Source of the DNA: UTCHB3 sp964431385
GTDB lineage: Bacteria; Bacteroidota; Ignavibacteria; Ignavibacteriales; Ignavibacteriaceae
Reading direction: 5' to 3'
NCBI GenBank assembly: GCA_964431385.1
Contig: CAYSJM010000006.1
Span: 1-64,000, forward strand
Length of the DNA: 64,000 bases
Both the position numbers and the translations under genes were made by a program. Below, in pieces: positions 63,114-64,000 of this stretch (its first letter is position 1; each line of letters starts with the position of its first letter). The notes beneath the pieces were generated by a model. It was not told where the DNA came from and ran no database searches. It saw only the letters and a list, made by a program, of their open reading frames with translations.

Positions 63114-64000
63114 TTAGAACTTACGCCCTTTCCACTCAACCGACTTTGAAAAAAGAAGTATAAATGGAAAGAGTATCACATAACTAAAATAATACAACTC
63201 GAAGAATGGGAAATACTTTATGGTGCCCGTGAGTTTTAATCTAAAAACTACGGAGAACAAGAATATGAAGTCAACGAATATAATCGACACAATTAATGAA
63301 ATTCCCAGGACCGGGTAAAACGGTAATGATACAACGGAAAAAAGATGAGCCAAAAAAGCTGTTACAAGCACTGCCACACCGTGAAGTGGTACTTTCAGTC
63401 CACCTATCGCCCACCTCTTTTTTTGTTTATACAACTGCGAAAATCCTTCAACAGGAAGTGATTCAATAAGAGCATCTTTATCGAGGGGATAGATTATTTT
63501 ATATTTCTTTAAATCAGAGATTGCCGCAAGAAGTTGTGAATCTTCTGTCACACTAAAGGGCATATTTTCATAACCCCCTGTTTCATTATACGCAGCTCGG
63601 GAATATGCCATATTGTTCCCTATAACGCTTAGAGGAATTCCTGCATTTACAGTTCCGGAACCTGCACCAAGAAGGTACATAAAATCGAGATGCTGCATCC
63701 CCTTAAACGGATTGCCTGTTTCCTGAGAGGTCATTCCACCACATAATCCAATCTCTTTTGTGAAATAAGAAACCATCGTTTTTGCCCAAAGTGGATTCAC
63801 TTTGCAGTCAGCATCTGTCGTTAAAATCACTTCGCCTGTCGCAACCGCAAGTCCTTGAACCAGGGCATTGGATTTCCCGCGAAGATGTGAAGTGGATTCC
63901 CTTCCCTCAACAAACTTAAATCTTGCTTTCCCCTCGATAAATTCTTTGATCAGCTCTCCTGTACGATCGGTCGAACGATCATTTATAATGATAATCTCAA
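63114..64000 (-). CDS. Glycosyltransferase family 2, N-terminus beyond window
   Basis: The frame is open from the window's right edge to the stop at 63114, so the start is missing; 295 residues are visible. The visible part begins at EIIIINDRSTDRTGELI (GT-A NDxSxDxT), then EVILTTDADCKVNP (the DxD metal site), GGYENMPFSVTEDSQL and YKQKKRWAIGG (QxxRW of processive GT2). C-terminal hydrophobic segments (about 180-225 and 250-285 of the visible part) place it at the membrane. Related to hyaluronan/cellulose-synthase-like or ceramide-glucosyl type transferases; the product is unknown. Confidence 0.85.
   Translation of the reverse strand, partial: EIIIINDRSTDRTGELIKEFIEGKARFKFVEGRESTSHLRGKSNALVQGLAVATGEVILTTDADCKVNPLWAKTMVSYFTKEIGLCGGMTSQETGNPFKGMQHLDFMYLLGAGSGTVNAGIPLSVIGNNMAYSRAAYNETGGYENMPFSVTEDSQLLAAISDLKKYKIIYPLDKDALIESLPVEGFSQLYKQKKRWAIGGLKVPLHGVAVLVTAFLAHLFSVVSLPFYPVLGISLIVSIIFVDFIFLFSVVFRLKLTGTIKYFPFFELYYFSYVILFPFILLFSKSVEWKGRKF

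Noticed and set aside
1..64000. CRISPR arrays, tRNAs, rRNAs, insertion sequences or prophage
   Set aside because: No regularly spaced repeats, cloverleaf candidates, transposase or phage genes were seen; every spacer is under about 215 bases.

Overview
The window is bacterial chromosome of about 40% GC (by eye), densely packed and mostly transcribed from the minus strand. It most likely comes from the Ignavibacteria/Chlorobi side of the Bacteroidota. Support: type IX secretion C-terminal sorting domains, two PorV/PorQ-type outer-membrane proteins, a CarboxypepD-type TonB-dependent receptor, a DUF1207 protein and a Bacteroidota-style -33/-7 promoter, together with clear Shine-Dalgarno sites and many TTG starts. 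The 100-N gap flanked by identical 55-bp ends suggests a scaffolded short-read, probably metagenomic, assembly.

Layout. 1-12,821 (minus): a TonB-dependent receptor cut by the window edge, a DPP-IV-type peptidase, pyrE, yidD, nadK, a family 2 glycosyltransferase, an AmrS-type radical SAM enzyme, pyruvate kinase and a LonB-type protease. 13,002-17,173 (plus): an RND efflux adaptor and pump with a candidate promoter/operator. 17,176-24,427 (minus): a chemosensory operon (CheW, CheR, CheW, MCP, CheA-REC, then a REC-histidine kinase) without CheB. 24,601-33,796 (minus): a secreted phosphodiester glycosidase-like protein, an MBL hydrolase, aroC, a DegP protease with a strong terminator, then pfkB-mtnA-recO and a NUDIX hydrolase. 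33,806-45,589 (minus): a giant outer-membrane protein and a polysaccharide export module (GT9, MurJ-like flippase, Wzz-like, two SLBB proteins, Wzc-like kinase). 45,652-49,275 (minus): ftsX, two lipoproteins, a methyltransferase, recR and ybaB. 49,382-53,966 (plus): a shortened PurC-like protein, psd, pssA, purS, purQ, tatA and gatA. 53,952-64,000 (minus): ribBA, yajC, tgt, two PorV/PorQ-like proteins, a T9SS-type secreted repeat protein, a lipoprotein, an M50 protease, a DUF1207 protein and a glycosyltransferase cut by the window edge.

How the genes work together. The envelope dominates: polysaccharide export, type IX secretion cargo and outer-membrane partners, proteases for envelope quality control, phospholipid synthesis (psd-pssA), and Tat, Sec and YidD translocation helpers. 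Housekeeping genes for purine, pyrimidine, riboflavin, aromatic and NADP synthesis and for DNA repair are interspersed in short, translationally coupled operons.

The most interesting points are a Wsp-like chemosensory operon with a methyltransferase but no methylesterase, a PurC-like protein that seems to lack the substrate-binding middle of the enzyme, the artefactual assembly gap inside the Wzz-like gene (which can be repaired from the sequence alone), and a translationally coupled PfkB kinase-MtnA pair. I see no CRISPR array, prophage, insertion sequence, rRNA or tRNA. No intergenic stretch exceeds about 215 bases.
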